Below, piece by piece: positions 7,931-17,851 of a stretch of 64,000 nt of DNA. The notes below the pieces were generated by a model that saw nothing but the letters and a program-made list of their open reading frames with translations, was not told where the DNA came from and ran no database searches. A program made the position numbers and the translations under genes. The stretch's first letter is position 1. The number at the start of each line of letters is the position of its first letter. The DNA comes from Ulvibacterium sp. (GTDB taxonomy: Bacteria > Bacteroidota > Bacteroidia > Flavobacteriales > Flavobacteriaceae): NCBI RefSeq assembly GCF_028285715.1, contig NZ_JANQOO010000017.1, forward strand, positions 620,001 through 684,000, read 5' to 3'.

Positions 7931-10900
7931 TTAAGCTTCGTTGGTATTCCTAACCTTTACATGATAGAACACGTTGGGTTTTGTTCCCACATGCTCCAAC
8001 AGATGGTACATACGATCACTTTTCGCCAATGCCGCAACTTCGCTGTCCTCGTCATTTACATCTCCAAATACGATTGCTCCGGTACTACACGCTGATGAAC
8101 ATGCTGTCTGGAACTCTCCATCCTGAATGGTGCGACCCTCACGTTTGGCATCCAAAATGGTCTTCTGCGTTTTTTGGATACACAGCGAACATTTTTCGAT
8201 AACACCCCTAGAGCGTACGTTCACATCCGGGTTTAGCACCATCTTGCCCAAATCGTTGTTCATGTAATAGTCAAACTCGTCATTGTTATTGTATAAAAAC
8301 CAATTAAACCTTCTGACTTTATAGGGACAGTTATTGGCACAATAACGTGTACCTACACATCGGTTATAGGCCATTTGGTTCTGCCCTTGTCGCCCATGTG
8401 ATGTGGCCGCAACGGGACAAACAGTTTCACAGGGCGCATGATTACAGTGCTGACACATTACCGGCTGAAATGCCACTTGTGGATTGGCCGCCGGATCCTC
8501 TAGCTCCCCAAAACCTCCTAAAGAACCTTTTTCTCCGGAAAGACCGTCGAATTCCTCTTTTTTGGTATTATCCTCCTCAAAAGTATCCTCCGAGGAATAG
8601 TATCTATCTATACGTAACCAGTGCATATCCCTGGAAAGCCTTACTTCCCTTTTTCCAACCACTGGGACATTATTCTCCGCGTGACAAGCAATGACACAGG
8701 CGCCACAACCGGTGCAGGCATTCAAATCTATGGACATATTGAAGTGATGCCCGATGGAACGATCAAAACTGTCCCAAAGGTCTACGGTAGTGGCAGGCAC
8801 CTCTTGGTGATTCAGGGATACTACCGGAACATAGTTCCATTCAGCGTGGTCTTTGGTGTTGAAAATTTCCAGGGTAGTCTCTTTTATGATATCACCTCTC
8901 CCCATCAATGTTTTATGCAACTGAACACAAGCAAATTCGTGCATTCCTGGAGATTTTTCAATCGTGACAGATTGAACTGAATTGAAGTTTTGGTATAATG
9001 CATAGGCATTTACACCGGTCTGCATTTCGGATTTCATCCCCACTTTTCTACCATATCCAAAAGACAGTCCAACGGAACCTTTGGCTTGTCCGGGCTGTAC
9101 AATAACAGGAACCCTGTCAATGGACACTCCATTAACGGTAAGCTTCACATAACTTCCATCCAGACCTCCATTGGCCACATGCTCGTTAACCAATCCTATT
9201 TGTTCCGCATCTGCCTTGGAAACCGTAATGTAATTATCCCAGGACACCCGGGTGATGGGATCTGGGAATTCCTGAAGCCAAGGATTGTTTGCCTGCTGCC
9301 CATCGCCCATACCTATTTTGGGGTAAAGCACAAGTTCCATTCCGCCGCCACTAGTTGCATTTGCCAAGCTACGTACTGCGGAGGCTATGGATTCCATAGA
9401 TGAACCTGAAGCCGATTCTTCCATCATGGTGTCGTCTTCCGCCTCTTTATCTTGCTGACCCATTGTATTCTCCGGATCGGCCACCTCATTGGAAACTACA
9501 AATATCCCATCGTGAAGAGCTTTGTTCCAATCGGCTCCATTTAATACAAATGTTCCCCAAGTTTCCCGTATATAATCATAATAGCTGATATCGCGACCCA
9601 TCCACTCCAATAGGGAAGCCTGAAACTGTTTGGTATCGAACAATTCCTGGATGGTGGGCTGCATAAGGCTGTAATGGCCTTTTTTAACTTGAGTATCTCC
9701 CCAAGACTCCAAAAAGTGGTTGGCAGCTGCCGTATATTGCGTAACCTCCGTAGTTTCGTTCCAATTGGTGGAGAATACAACGGATAAGTCTACCTTTTCA
9801 ATTCCACCGGCAAAATCCGCCGCATTGGGCAAGGTGTACATGGGGTTTACCCCATCCATTATCAAAGCACCTACCTTTCCAGCGTTCATATTGGCAATCA
9901 ACTCATTTACCGACTTTGTATTTCCCTGCCTACTGTATTTCGGGGATTTTGAATCAAATGCCTTACTGCCAAGCATTTCATTTATGGCCAAGACTACGGA
10001 CTGGGCGTTTACATCATCAATACCCGTCACTACCACAGCATTACCTGTGTTCTTTTTGATTTGTGCCACCACGGCATCCAATGCTTGTTCGGCATCCCCG
10101 ATTTCACCACCTACAGAGGTACCATTTAATTTGGCATACAGCTTGGCCAGGGCAACCTTTTGCAGCATAGGTGTCAATGGAACACGTTTATCGGCGTTAG
10201 CACCGGTAAGGGACATATTGGCCTCAAACTGGATGTGCCTGGACATCTTTCCATTTTTCGGAATCCTTCCCTTTGCATAACCACCATCATATCCGCCACC
10301 CTGCCAGTCGGCCAAAAAATCCGCTCCAAAAGAAACGATCAAATCCGCTTTTGAAAAATCATAGTCCGCCAGGGCACGTTCCCCATAACGGTTCTCGAAT
10401 GCCGTTAGCGCGGCATCTTCGGAAATCGCATCGTAAGCAACGTGGTCCACATCGCCATACATTTCCTTAAACTCTTCTAAAAGCCTTGAAGTAGACGGGC
10501 TGGCATAGGTCTGGGTCAATAGGGCAATTTTCTTGCCCGAACCTTTTAAGCTACCTAATTTGGCCCTTACTCCGGCATTCAAGGCGTCCCATTCCACAGG
10601 CTCTCCATTGGCCAAAGGTCCTTGTAATCTTGTACTGTCGTACAAGGACAATACCGAGGCCTGTACCCTTGCGTTTGCATTTCCACCTACTTTGGCATCT
10701 GTGTTGTTCTCAACCTTTATGGGCCTACCTTCCCTTGTCTTTATCAGGATACTTGCAAAATCAAAGCCGTTGGCAATCGTAGTTGCATAATAGTTGGCCA
10801 CACCCGGCACAATAGTTTCGGGTTGTACGACGTATGGGATGGATTTTCGGACAGGCCCTTGACAAGCCGCTAGGGAAGCCGCAGCGGTACTAAAACCTAC

Positions 10901-11074
10901 ATATTTTAAAAAGTCCCTTCGATTGGTAGTAGTTGCCGAAAGGTTTTCCTTATCACCCAGGAAATCATCAACAGGAATCTCTTCTACAAACTCGTTCTGC
11001 TTTAGCGCCTCAACAATGGAATCGTTAGGATTCAACTCCGCTTCACTTTTCCAATATTTTTTGTTTGATGCCAT
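7931..11074 (-). CDS. actB: Alternative complex III iron-sulfur subunit ActB (molybdopterin oxidoreductase-like)
   Basis: ActB is the large extracytoplasmic subunit of alternative complex III. The 1047 residues fuse a molybdopterin-oxidoreductase-like domain (about 90-760), which in known ActB carries no molybdenum cofactor, with a ferredoxin-like domain (about 770-1010). The latter has the Cys groups CTGCGACVIACHAENN (from Cys787), CQHCNHAPCETVCP, CANNCPYKVRR, CSLCIQ and CSSACSTGA, enough for several Fe-S clusters. Near the N-terminus, Arg52-Arg53 in NRRDFLKYVGF followed by a short hydrophobic stretch and a Cys is the Tat-type signal variant typical of these proteins, set unusually far in. 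It lies between actA and actC. Confidence 0.96.
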   Translation of the reverse strand: MASNKKYWKSEAELNPNDSIVEALKQNEFVEEIPVDDFLGDKENLSATTTNRRDFLKYVGFSTAAASLAACQGPVRKSIPYVVQPETIVPGVANYYATTIANGFDFASILIKTREGRPIKVENNTDAKVGGNANARVQASVLSLYDSTRLQGPLANGEPVEWDALNAGVRAKLGSLKGSGKKIALLTQTYASPSTSRLLEEFKEMYGDVDHVAYDAISEDAALTAFENRYGERALADYDFSKADLIVSFGADFLADWQGGGYDGGYAKGRIPKNGKMSRHIQFEANMSLTGANADKRVPLTPMLQKVALAKLYAKLNGTSVGGEIGDAEQALDAVVAQIKKNTGNAVVVTGIDDVNAQSVVLAINEMLGSKAFDSKSPKYSRQGNTKSVNELIANMNAGKVGALIMDGVNPMYTLPNAADFAGGIEKVDLSVVFSTNWNETTEVTQYTAAANHFLESWGDTQVKKGHYSLMQPTIQELFDTKQFQASLLEWMGRDISYYDYIRETWGTFVLNGADWNKALHDGIFVVSNEVADPENTMGQQDKEAEDDTMMEESASGSSMESIASAVRSLANATSGGGMELVLYPKIGMGDGQQANNPWLQEFPDPITRVSWDNYITVSKADAEQIGLVNEHVANGGLDGSYVKLTVNGVSIDRVPVIVQPGQAKGSVGLSFGYGRKVGMKSEMQTGVNAYALYQNFNSVQSVTIEKSPGMHEFACVQLHKTLMGRGDIIKETTLEIFNTKDHAEWNYVPVVSLNHQEVPATTVDLWDSFDRSIGHHFNMSIDLNACTGCGACVIACHAENNVPVVGKREVRLSRDMHWLRIDRYYSSEDTFEEDNTKKEEFDGLSGEKGSLGGFGELEDPAANPQVAFQPVMCQHCNHAPCETVCPVAATSHGRQGQNQMAYNRCVGTRYCANNCPYKVRRFNWFLYNNNDEFDYYMNNDLGKMVLNPDVNVRSRGVIEKCSLCIQKTQKTILDAKREGRTIQDGEFQTACSSACSTGAIVFGDVNDEDSEVAALAKSDRMYHLLEHVGTKPNVFYHVKVRNTNEA

Positions 11075-11108
11075 ACGATATCTCTGTAATTAGCTGCTTT
11101 AGTTTTGA

Positions 11109-12494
11109 TCAATAGTGACATTTTCCACATTCCAAACCGCCCATCTGGGCCGCTGTAAGCTGATCTACGCCATATTTTTTGGAGAGTTCCGCGTGGATTT
11201 TTGCATAGTATTCGTTGCCCTCGACCTTTACATTGGTCTCCCTATGACATTCTATACACCAACCCATGGTCAATGGGGAATATTGATACATTATTTCCAT
11301 TTCTTCAACAGGGCCATGACAGGTCTGACACTCTATGCCTGCTACCGAAACGTGCTGGGAATGATTGAAATAAGCAAAGTCCGGGAGGTTGTGGATACGC
11401 ACCCATTCAACAGGCTGACTTTCCCCGGTATAGCGTTGGTTTTCTTCGTCCCAACCTACGGCCTTATACAATTTCTTTATTTCACCAGTGTAAAACTCAT
11501 TGGTGTATCCATCGGCCAAATCCTCTTTGGAAGGCCCTTCCGGGTTTCCTTTATATTCATAGATGGATTTATGACAGTTCATACATACGTTGAGGGACGG
11601 GATTCCGGAATGTTTGGAAACTCTAGCCGAAGAGTGGCAATATTTGCATTCTATCTTATTATCCCCAGCATGTATTTTGTGGGAATAGTGTATTGGCTGA
11701 ATTGGTGCATATCCTTGGTCTACGCCAACTTGCATCATCCATCCATAGGCGAAGTAAGCACTTCCCAGCAATAAGAAAATTACAGTGACCAAGACCAGAA
11801 ACTGATTTTGAGCAAATGCTTTCCAAATAGGGGTTCTTTTTTCCGCCTTTTCTTTTTCAAGAACAACGCCATTGGCCTCCGCAATTCGTCTTAGTGTACT
11901 ATTTACTAAAAAGAGCATCAATACCAAAAGGCCAAAAATAACAGCCAAGGCACCCAGTAGTATTTCATTGGAAATTCCGGAAGAACCAGTGGAACCGGCA
12001 GTGTCAGTCGCTGCAGCGGCCGCAACGGGTGCGGCCTCCGGTGGAGGGGCTGCAGTATATGCTAAAATATCATCGATATCCTGATTGCTCAAAGTGGGAA
12101 AAGCGGTCATTGCCGCTTGATTATATTCGTTGTAGATTTTGACTGAATATGCATCTCCGGATTTTATCATTCCCGGACTGTTTTTTATCCAGGCATATAA
12201 CCATTCCTTGTCCAGACCCTCTTCTTCCGCCAGCCTACTTTCAACATTGGCCAAAGCCGGTCCGGTCATTTTTCGGTTCAAGGCATGGCATGCGGCACAA
12301 TTTTGATTGAATAGGGATTTTCCCTTTGCGGGATCTCCGGCAGAAGCATTCGCTGCTCCATCCTCAGCCACAACTTCGGCATTCTCGGCCACCGTTTCTT
12401 CCTGGCTGTAAAGCGATAAGGAAAAAAGAAGGAAAATAATGAGACTAACACCTAAAACTTTAGAAATTCGATTGCGGTATGGAACCTTTTTCAT
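11109..12494 (-). CDS. actA: Alternative complex III multiheme cytochrome c ActA with extra N-terminal heme domain
   Basis: ActA carries electrons from the Fe-S subunit towards ActE and the oxidase. In this 461-residue protein six CxxCH heme motifs are visible: CAACH (66-70), CKYCH (283-287), CMNCH (304-308), CQTCH (389-393), CIECH (413-417) and CGKCH (456-460). The usual ActA is pentaheme; the first motif belongs to an added mono-heme cytochrome c domain (about 50-150) joined by an Ala/Thr-rich linker and a membrane helix (about 175-197) to the pentaheme part. A second helix lies near 230-250. The signal peptide is residues 1-31. It is the first gene of the act-cox operon. Confidence 0.95.
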   Translation of the reverse strand: MKKVPYRNRISKVLGVSLIIFLLFSLSLYSQEETVAENAEVVAEDGAANASAGDPAKGKSLFNQNCAACHALNRKMTGPALANVESRLAEEEGLDKEWLYAWIKNSPGMIKSGDAYSVKIYNEYNQAAMTAFPTLSNQDIDDILAYTAAPPPEAAPVAAAAATDTAGSTGSSGISNEILLGALAVIFGLLVLMLFLVNSTLRRIAEANGVVLEKEKAEKRTPIWKAFAQNQFLVLVTVIFLLLGSAYFAYGWMMQVGVDQGYAPIQPIHYSHKIHAGDNKIECKYCHSSARVSKHSGIPSLNVCMNCHKSIYEYKGNPEGPSKEDLADGYTNEFYTGEIKKLYKAVGWDEENQRYTGESQPVEWVRIHNLPDFAYFNHSQHVSVAGIECQTCHGPVEEMEIMYQYSPLTMGWCIECHRETNVKVEGNEYYAKIHAELSKKYGVDQLTAAQMGGLECGKCHY

Positions 12495-12579
12495 ATGGAA
12501 ACTATTTCTTTCGAAATCTTGGCACGATAATTAATATTTATGGGATGTTAGGTCGTATTACGGTGCCTCAAATTGAAGG

Positions 12580-12602
12580 CAAAAATACGACATTGACTTT
12601 AT
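12580..12602 (-). promoter_or_regulatory. Candidate promoter of the act-cox operon
   Basis: On the minus strand, TATTTTTG (12580-12587) matches the Bacteroidota -7 box TAnnTTTG. An imperfect -33 element, TTTC, lies 18 bp further upstream. Transcription would start near 12573, leaving a leader of about 80 nt before actA. Confidence 0.45.
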
Positions 12603-12686
12603 TTTGAAAATGTTAATGGATTTATAATTATTAATTTATAATTGTTCTAAATAAAGGGAAAATACAGGCACTAAAACATAAAGAAT

Positions 12687-12694
12687 TACTTTTG
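12687..12694 (+). promoter_or_regulatory. Candidate -7 promoter box of the SPOR gene
   Basis: TACTTTTG matches TAnnTTTG and lies 20 bp before the ATG of the SPOR-domain gene, giving a leader of about 14 nt. No TTTG is found at the expected -33 position, so support is partial. Confidence 0.4.
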
Positions 12695-12714
12695 TATAAC
12701 TCTAGAAACAAACT

Positions 12715-13095
12715 ATGAAATTTATCTTAAAGATACCGTTATCATTGATCGTTTTGCTCTTTGGAATTCAGCTTGGCCGTGCCCAACAAGGAAAAATTAC
12801 CATTGAGCAAGACAAAAACATCGATACCCTGCTGGAGATTTATAAATCGGCCAAGGAGAGCACCGAACATTACAGAATACAAGTGGGTTTTGGTTCCTTT
12901 GATCAAGCTCAGGAAATACAAATGGAAGTAGAGGAAGATTTCCCAGAGTTACCATCAAAAATAGATTTCGATTCGCCTACATATAGGGTTAGGGTCGGAA
13001 AATTCAAGGATAAGTTGGAAGCGGAACGGAAGTTTTTGGAAGTACGGGAGAAATATCCCAATGCAATGTTGTTAAAACCCAAAAAATCGACCTAA
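12715..13095 (+). CDS. SPOR-domain secreted protein
   Basis: This 126-residue protein has a signal peptide (residues 1-23, ending GRAQ) and a C-terminal domain, about 56-122, with the SPOR pattern: YRIQVGFGSFDQAQEIQMEV and then YRVRVGKFKDKLEAERKFLE. SPOR domains bind peptidoglycan stripped of stem peptides, often at division sites. The product is therefore probably periplasmic and cell-wall associated. It is transcribed away from actA, and its stop codon lies in the loop of a terminator shared with infB. The start ATG gives a standard signal peptide. The partner protein or process is not shown by the context. Confidence 0.85.
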   Translation: MKFILKIPLSLIVLLFGIQLGRAQQGKITIEQDKNIDTLLEIYKSAKESTEHYRIQVGFGSFDQAQEIQMEVEEDFPELPSKIDFDSPTYRVRVGKFKDKLEAERKFLEVREKYPNAMLLKPKKST

Positions 13096-13108
13096 TGGGT
13101 CGATTTTT
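13082..13108. terminator. Bidirectional terminator between the SPOR gene and infB
   Basis: An 11-bp stem pairs AAAAATCGACC (13082-13092) with GGTCGATTTTT (13098-13108), with a 5-nt loop holding the TAA stop of the SPOR gene. T-runs occur on both strands, so it can serve both converging genes. Confidence 0.85.
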
Positions 13109-13134
13109 CGGTTCTGTTATCTGTTTTTGTCGAC

Positions 13135-15813
13135 TTATAATTTTTTCTTCACGGCCACTTCCTGGAACGCCTCAACAATATCGCTCTCCTTAACATCATT
13201 ATAGTTTTTCACCTGGAGACCGCAATCGTACCCCTTGGCCACTTCCTTAACGTCGTCCTTAAATCGTTTTAGCGATGCCAATTCCCCGGTATAGATAACA
13301 ACGCCATCCCGAATTAGGCGAACGCTGGAATTTCGGAATATTTTTCCGCTTGTTACCATACATCCGGCAATGGTGCCTACCTTGGAAATCTTAAAGGTTT
13401 CCCTAATTTCAGCCGTACCGGTGATTTCCTCTTTTATCTCCGGTGAAAGCATTCCCTCCATGGCGTCCTTAAGGTCGTTTATGGCGTCATAGATGATGGA
13501 ATACATTCGGATATCGATTTCCTCCTTTTCCGCTATTTCCCTGGCATTCCCCATGGGCCTCACATTAAAGCCGATGATTATGGCGTCCGAAGCTGAAGCC
13601 AGTAGTACATCGGATTCAGTTATGGCACCAACCCCTTTGTGGATAATATTCACCTGAATCTCATCCGTGGAGAGTTTTTGGAAAGAGTCTACCAATGCCT
13701 CTACCGAACCATCTACGTCTCCTTTGAGGATAATATTCAATTCCTTGAAATCGCCAAGGGCAATTCTCCTTCCGATTTCATCCAATGTAATATGACGCTG
13801 TGTCCTAACAGACTGTTCCCGTAATAGTTGAGATCTTTTTGTGGCAATCTGTTTGGCCTCACGCTCATCCTCCATTACGTTGAACTTATCCCCTGCCTGA
13901 GGCGCACCATCCAATCCCAGAATTGAAATTGGCGTAGCCGGACCTGCCTTTTTTACTTCTTTGCCGCGCTCATCGTACATGGCCTTGACTTTCCCGCTGT
14001 GGGTACCCGCCAATACATAATCCCCAATTTGCAAAGTACCGGCCTGTACCAAAATAGTGGAAACATATCCACGTCCTTTGTCCAAAAAGGCTTCCACAAC
14101 GGTACCTGAGGCATTCTTATCCGGGTTGGCCTTCAATTCCAATAACTCGGCTTCCAGTAAAACTTTTTCCAATAGTTCATTTACCCCATCACCGGTTTTG
14201 GCCGAGATATCGTGGGACTGTATTTTTCCACCCCAGTCTTCGACCAAAAGGTTCATATTGGCGAGCCCTTCCTTAATCTTGTCCGGATTGGCCGTTGGCC
14301 TATCTATTTTGTTAATAGCGAACACCAGTGGCACCCCGGCGGCCTGGGCATGACTAATGGCCTCCTTGGTCTGAGGCATAATATCGTCATCCGCCGCTAT
14401 TACGATTACCGCAATATCCGTGACTTGGGCCCCACGGGCACGCATTGCCGTAAAGGCCTCGTGTCCCGGAGTATCCAAAAAGGTAATTTTTTGGCCATTG
14501 TCCAAGGATACTCCATAAGCTCCTATATGTTGGGTAATACCCCCACTTTCACCTGCAATAACATTGGCTTCGCGCACATAATCCAGTAAGGATGTCTTAC
14601 CGTGATCTACATGACCCATTACCGTAACGATAGGTGCCCTTGCCCTCAAATCCTCCGGTGCATCCTGTTCTTCCTCTATAGCTTCTTCTATTTCGGCCGT
14701 CACAAATTCCACTTCGTAACCAAATTCTTCCGCTACTATGGAAAGTGTTTCGGCATCAAGACGTTGGTTCATGGTGACCATGATTCCCAAGGACATACAG
14801 GCAGAAATAATATCGGTGGTAGAAACACCCATCATAGTGGCAACTTCACTGGCGGTAACAAATTCAGTTACCTTTAAGATTTTACTTTCCAGTTCTTGCT
14901 GCTCAAGATCTTTTTCCGTTTGCTGGCGGTGTTGATCTCTTTTGTCCCTGCGATATTTGGCACCTTTGCCTTTTTTGGATTTTCCTTGAAGTTTCTCCAG
15001 GGTTTCCCTAACCTGTTTTTGTACATCTTCTTCGGAAGGCTCTACCTTATTTGTGGACGCAAATCGCTTTACATCTTTTCTTCCACCCGTTGCCCTACCA
15101 CGGGACGCGGCACCTTTGTTAGCATCACCTGTATTGCTTACAATCCGCTTTCTCCTTTTTTTCCTGTCTCCTCCGGCATCGGTACTCTTCGGTTCCTCTT
15201 TCTTTTTCTTTGGTTTTTGAAATTTGGTGAGGTCTATTTTATCCCCGGTTATTTTTGGGCCCGAGAGTTTTTGGTATTGTGTTGCTATCTTTTCATTTTC
15301 CTTTTGAGCCTCCTTGGGTTCGTTGGTCTGCAAAGGTTTTTCCTGCGGAGTTACAGGAGCTTTCGGGGTTTCCTTTGCCTTAGGCTCCTGAATTTTGGCC
15401 GTTTCTTCTGTGTTCTGGGGGGCTACCGGAGCTTTTTTCTTTGGACTTAAATCGATTTTACCAACGGTCTTGGGGCCGGAAAGTTCGGCTCTGGCCTTGA
15501 TAACGTTGTCCGAAGATGCAGCTGCCCTTCTCTCCCGGGCAAGTCGTCTTTCTTCCTGCTCCTGCTCCAATTGCAGTCTTATGGCCTCTTTTTCCTTTCT
15601 TTTCTCCTCCCCTACTTCCTTGGACGCAACCTTTTTGCTCATATCCGTCTGGAACTCGTCCAAAAGCACTTGATGTATCTCATTGGATATTTTAGTTGTA
15701 GGCCGGGCATCCACCTGATGTCCCTTGGATGTTAAAAAATCCACCGCCCTATCCAATGAAATATTAAGCTCCCTGAGAACCTTATTGAGCCTTATGTTTG
15801 CATTGTCTGCCAT
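13135..15813 (-). CDS. infB: Translation initiation factor IF-2
   Basis: IF-2 is the GTPase that brings initiator tRNA to the ribosome. The 892-residue protein has an N-terminal IF2-N domain, a long charged and Ala/Lys/Pro-rich linker (about 60-310) with the repeated phrase LSGPKxxGKIDL, a second IF2-N domain, and the GTPase domain with G1 GHVDHGKT at 400-407, the G3 motif DTPGHEAF and the G4 motif NKID. Domains II-IV follow to the end. It is downstream of nusA and rimP on the same strand, the classic rimP-nusA-infB order. It converges on the SPOR gene through a shared terminator. Confidence 0.97.
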   Translation of the reverse strand: MADNANIRLNKVLRELNISLDRAVDFLTSKGHQVDARPTTKISNEIHQVLLDEFQTDMSKKVASKEVGEEKRKEKEAIRLQLEQEQEERRLARERRAAASSDNVIKARAELSGPKTVGKIDLSPKKKAPVAPQNTEETAKIQEPKAKETPKAPVTPQEKPLQTNEPKEAQKENEKIATQYQKLSGPKITGDKIDLTKFQKPKKKKEEPKSTDAGGDRKKRRKRIVSNTGDANKGAASRGRATGGRKDVKRFASTNKVEPSEEDVQKQVRETLEKLQGKSKKGKGAKYRRDKRDQHRQQTEKDLEQQELESKILKVTEFVTASEVATMMGVSTTDIISACMSLGIMVTMNQRLDAETLSIVAEEFGYEVEFVTAEIEEAIEEEQDAPEDLRARAPIVTVMGHVDHGKTSLLDYVREANVIAGESGGITQHIGAYGVSLDNGQKITFLDTPGHEAFTAMRARGAQVTDIAVIVIAADDDIMPQTKEAISHAQAAGVPLVFAINKIDRPTANPDKIKEGLANMNLLVEDWGGKIQSHDISAKTGDGVNELLEKVLLEAELLELKANPDKNASGTVVEAFLDKGRGYVSTILVQAGTLQIGDYVLAGTHSGKVKAMYDERGKEVKKAGPATPISILGLDGAPQAGDKFNVMEDEREAKQIATKRSQLLREQSVRTQRHITLDEIGRRIALGDFKELNIILKGDVDGSVEALVDSFQKLSTDEIQVNIIHKGVGAITESDVLLASASDAIIIGFNVRPMGNAREIAEKEEIDIRMYSIIYDAINDLKDAMEGMLSPEIKEEITGTAEIRETFKISKVGTIAGCMVTSGKIFRNSSVRLIRDGVVIYTGELASLKRFKDDVKEVAKGYDCGLQVKNYNDVKESDIVEAFQEVAVKKKL

Positions 15814-15854
15814 AAATACTATTACTATTTCCTTAAAACGTTGCTAATATATAG

Positions 15855-17087
15855 CTAATCTTCCAATTCTTCCTTGAGTATTCGAACAACTTCGTAAATG
15901 GTCTCTTCCTCCAAATCGGTTCTTTTTACAAGGTCGTCCACATCTTGTTCCAGCACACTCCTGGCCGTATCCATTCCAATCTTCTTGAATTCCTCAATAA
16001 TCCATGCATCAATTTCATCAGAAAACTCGGTAAGTTCCACGTCTTCCTCCACTCCTTCACGGAATACATCGATCTCGTAACCCGTCAATTGCCCAGCCAA
16101 ACGGATATTATGCCCGCCACGGCCAATGGCCTTGGACACTTCCTCCGGCCTTAGATACACTTGCGCCGCCATTTTTTCGTCATCGAGTTTCACGGAGGTG
16201 ACACGGGCCGGACTTAGAGATCTTGTAACCATAAGCTGAGGATTGTTGGTCCAATTGATAACGTCTATGTTCTCATTACCCAGTTCCCTTACGATACCAT
16301 GTATCCGCGACCCCTTCATTCCAACACAGGCTCCTACTGGATCGATACGATCATCATAGGAATCAACGGCCACCTTGGCCTTTTCCCCGGGAATGCGCAC
16401 TGCTTTTTTTATGGTAATAAGACCGTCAAAAACTTCTGGGATTTCTTGAAAGAACAACTGCTCCAAAAAACGTGGGGAAGTCCTGGACATAATAATAGTG
16501 GGCTTGCTTCCCTTAAGTTCCACACTTTCAATAATTCCACGAACATTATCACCTTTACGGAAGAAGTCCGAAGGAATCTGTCGGTCTTTGGGTAAGATAA
16601 TCTCATTGCCTTCATCGTCCAAAAGGATAATGGCCTTGTGGCGTATATGATGTACCTCAGCAGTATATATTTCACCTTCCAAATCCTTGAACTGTTTATA
16701 TATGGTAGTGTTATCATGTTCATGAATTTTTGAGATGAGATTTTGGCGCAATGCCAAAATAGCCCTTCTTCCCAAATCTATAAGTTTTACCTCTTCGGAA
16801 ACATCCTCGCCAACTTCAAAATCAGGTTCTATCTTTCGTGCCTCCGAAATGGATATTTCTTCGTTGGGATCCTCTACTTCACCATCCTCTACCACTATCC
16901 GGTTTCTCCAGATTTCCAAATCCCCCTTGTCCGGGTTTATAATAATATCGAAGTTGTCATCGGAACCAAATTTTTTCTTTAGGGCGTTCCTAAAAACATC
17001 CTCCAAAATCGCCATCAATGTTACCCTGTCTATGAATTTGTCGTCCTTAAACTCCGAAAAGGATTCTATTAACGCAATATTTTCCAT
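15855..17087 (-). CDS. nusA: Transcription termination/antitermination factor NusA
   Basis: NusA binds RNA polymerase and nascent RNA to control pausing, termination and antitermination. The 410-residue chain shows the N-terminal polymerase-binding domain (1-125), an S1 domain (about 130-200) and two KH domains (about 230-345, with GACVGMKGSRIHGIVRELG and AIGRGGHNIRLAGQLTGYEI). A short acidic C-terminal part follows; the two long acidic repeats of the E. coli protein are absent, as is usual outside proteobacteria. It lies 12 bp downstream of rimP and 41 bp upstream of infB. Confidence 0.96.
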   Translation of the reverse strand: MENIALIESFSEFKDDKFIDRVTLMAILEDVFRNALKKKFGSDDNFDIIINPDKGDLEIWRNRIVVEDGEVEDPNEEISISEARKIEPDFEVGEDVSEEVKLIDLGRRAILALRQNLISKIHEHDNTTIYKQFKDLEGEIYTAEVHHIRHKAIILLDDEGNEIILPKDRQIPSDFFRKGDNVRGIIESVELKGSKPTIIMSRTSPRFLEQLFFQEIPEVFDGLITIKKAVRIPGEKAKVAVDSYDDRIDPVGACVGMKGSRIHGIVRELGNENIDVINWTNNPQLMVTRSLSPARVTSVKLDDEKMAAQVYLRPEEVSKAIGRGGHNIRLAGQLTGYEIDVFREGVEEDVELTEFSDEIDAWIIEEFKKIGMDTARSVLEQDVDDLVKRTDLEEETIYEVVRILKEELED

Positions 17088-17099
17088 TTTTAACTACAC

Positions 17100-17561
17100 T
17101 TAAAATTTTAATACAACTTTTGCTTCCTTTATTTCCGAAAAATCGATTTCCTTTTTTTTCTGCACGGTAACCTTGCCTTTCCCTATCGGTTTGGGTTCAC
17201 GGGCTTTCCAAGTCAAAACAATACCGTTTTCCAAAGTTTGGACAAGATTCCCTTCATAAATATCATCTTGGGTCCTTACCTTTAACTTCCTCCCAATATT
17301 TTTTTTGTACTGCCTTGGCATACGTATGGGCGATGCCGCTCCTGAAGAGGTCACCTCCAACGAAAAATCCTCATCATCCCTATCCAAATTGTGCTCAATA
17401 GCCCTACTGACCTTCATGCAATCTTGGAGCGAAACCCCCTTATCTCCATCAATTACCACCTTAATCGTATTGTCCGATGAAACGGAGCAATCGATCAAAA
17501 AAAGGGATTTATCCCCTTCCAATGCATTTTTTAATAGCAACTCCACTTTTTCCTTCAACAT
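17100..17561 (-). CDS. rimP: Ribosome maturation factor RimP
   Basis: RimP assists maturation of the 30S ribosomal subunit. The 153-residue protein has the N-terminal alpha/beta domain (LFLIDCSVSSDNTIKVVIDG, DEDFSLEVTSSGAASPIR) and a C-terminal SH3-like barrel (about 80-153). The frame stays open upstream to a TTG at 17579, but the ATG at 17561, giving MLKEKVELLL, matches the usual start of the family and is chosen. It is the first gene of the rimP-nusA-infB operon. Its leader carries a hairpin that could act in attenuation. Confidence 0.93.
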   Translation of the reverse strand: MLKEKVELLLKNALEGDKSLFLIDCSVSSDNTIKVVIDGDKGVSLQDCMKVSRAIEHNLDRDDEDFSLEVTSSGAASPIRMPRQYKKNIGRKLKVRTQDDIYEGNLVQTLENGIVLTWKAREPKPIGKGKVTVQKKKEIDFSEIKEAKVVLKF

Positions 17562-17640
17562 CGTACTACTGCTTTTCAATAGATTTCGCCCTTCCGAGGG
17601 AATTATTTAAAGTACTTGCTCCGGCGAGATGTCAACGACC

Positions 17641-17691
17641 TCAATAGACCAAAGTTTCAGCAATAAAAAAGAGGACCAATTGTCCCCTCAT
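17641..17691 (-). other. Possible 16-codon leader ORF before rimP
   Basis: An ATG at 17691 opens a reading frame of 16 codons (MRGQLVLFFIAETLVY) ending at TGA 17641-17643. It starts about 22 nt into the predicted transcript and overlaps the terminator-like hairpin at 17671-17689. The layout resembles a translation-coupled attenuator, but no codon bias points to a particular amino acid. Confidence 0.25.
17665..17689 (-). terminator. Terminator-like hairpin in the rimP-nusA-infB leader
   Basis: On the minus strand the sequence GAGGGGACAATTGGTCCTC can form GAGG..AC/GTCCTC, a 6-bp stem with a 2-nt bulge, followed directly by six T. It lies between the candidate -7 box and rimP, so it could terminate part of the transcripts before the operon. 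Confidence 0.5.
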
Positions 17692-17719
17692 GAATACATT
17701 TTATATCCGTTCAGTAGTG

Positions 17720-17727
17720 CAAATATA
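17720..17727 (-). promoter_or_regulatory. Candidate -7 promoter box of rimP-nusA-infB
   Basis: On the minus strand TATATTTG matches TAnnTTTG. Transcription would start near 17713, leaving about 150 nt of leader. No clear TTTG is seen 19 bp upstream. Confidence 0.45.
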
Positions 17728-17851
17728 CAAATTTTTCCGACTTTCCTTATTACCGGCAAAAAGTAATCTTAATGTAAAATCAAGTGGGCGGATATGAATT
17801 GAAAATTATATCCTACTTTAGGGAAATAGACCAAAAACAACCCAAACCAAA

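Noticed and set aside
9720-10280. 186-residue plus-strand open frame inside actB
   Set aside because: It lies antisense to a well-supported gene, has no start context or domain, and its composition follows from the actB codons.
14896-15450. 184-residue plus-strand frame opposite infB
   Set aside because: It arises from the Lys/Glu-rich linker of IF-2 read on the other strand and is full of Phe, Leu and Ser; no sign of a real protein.
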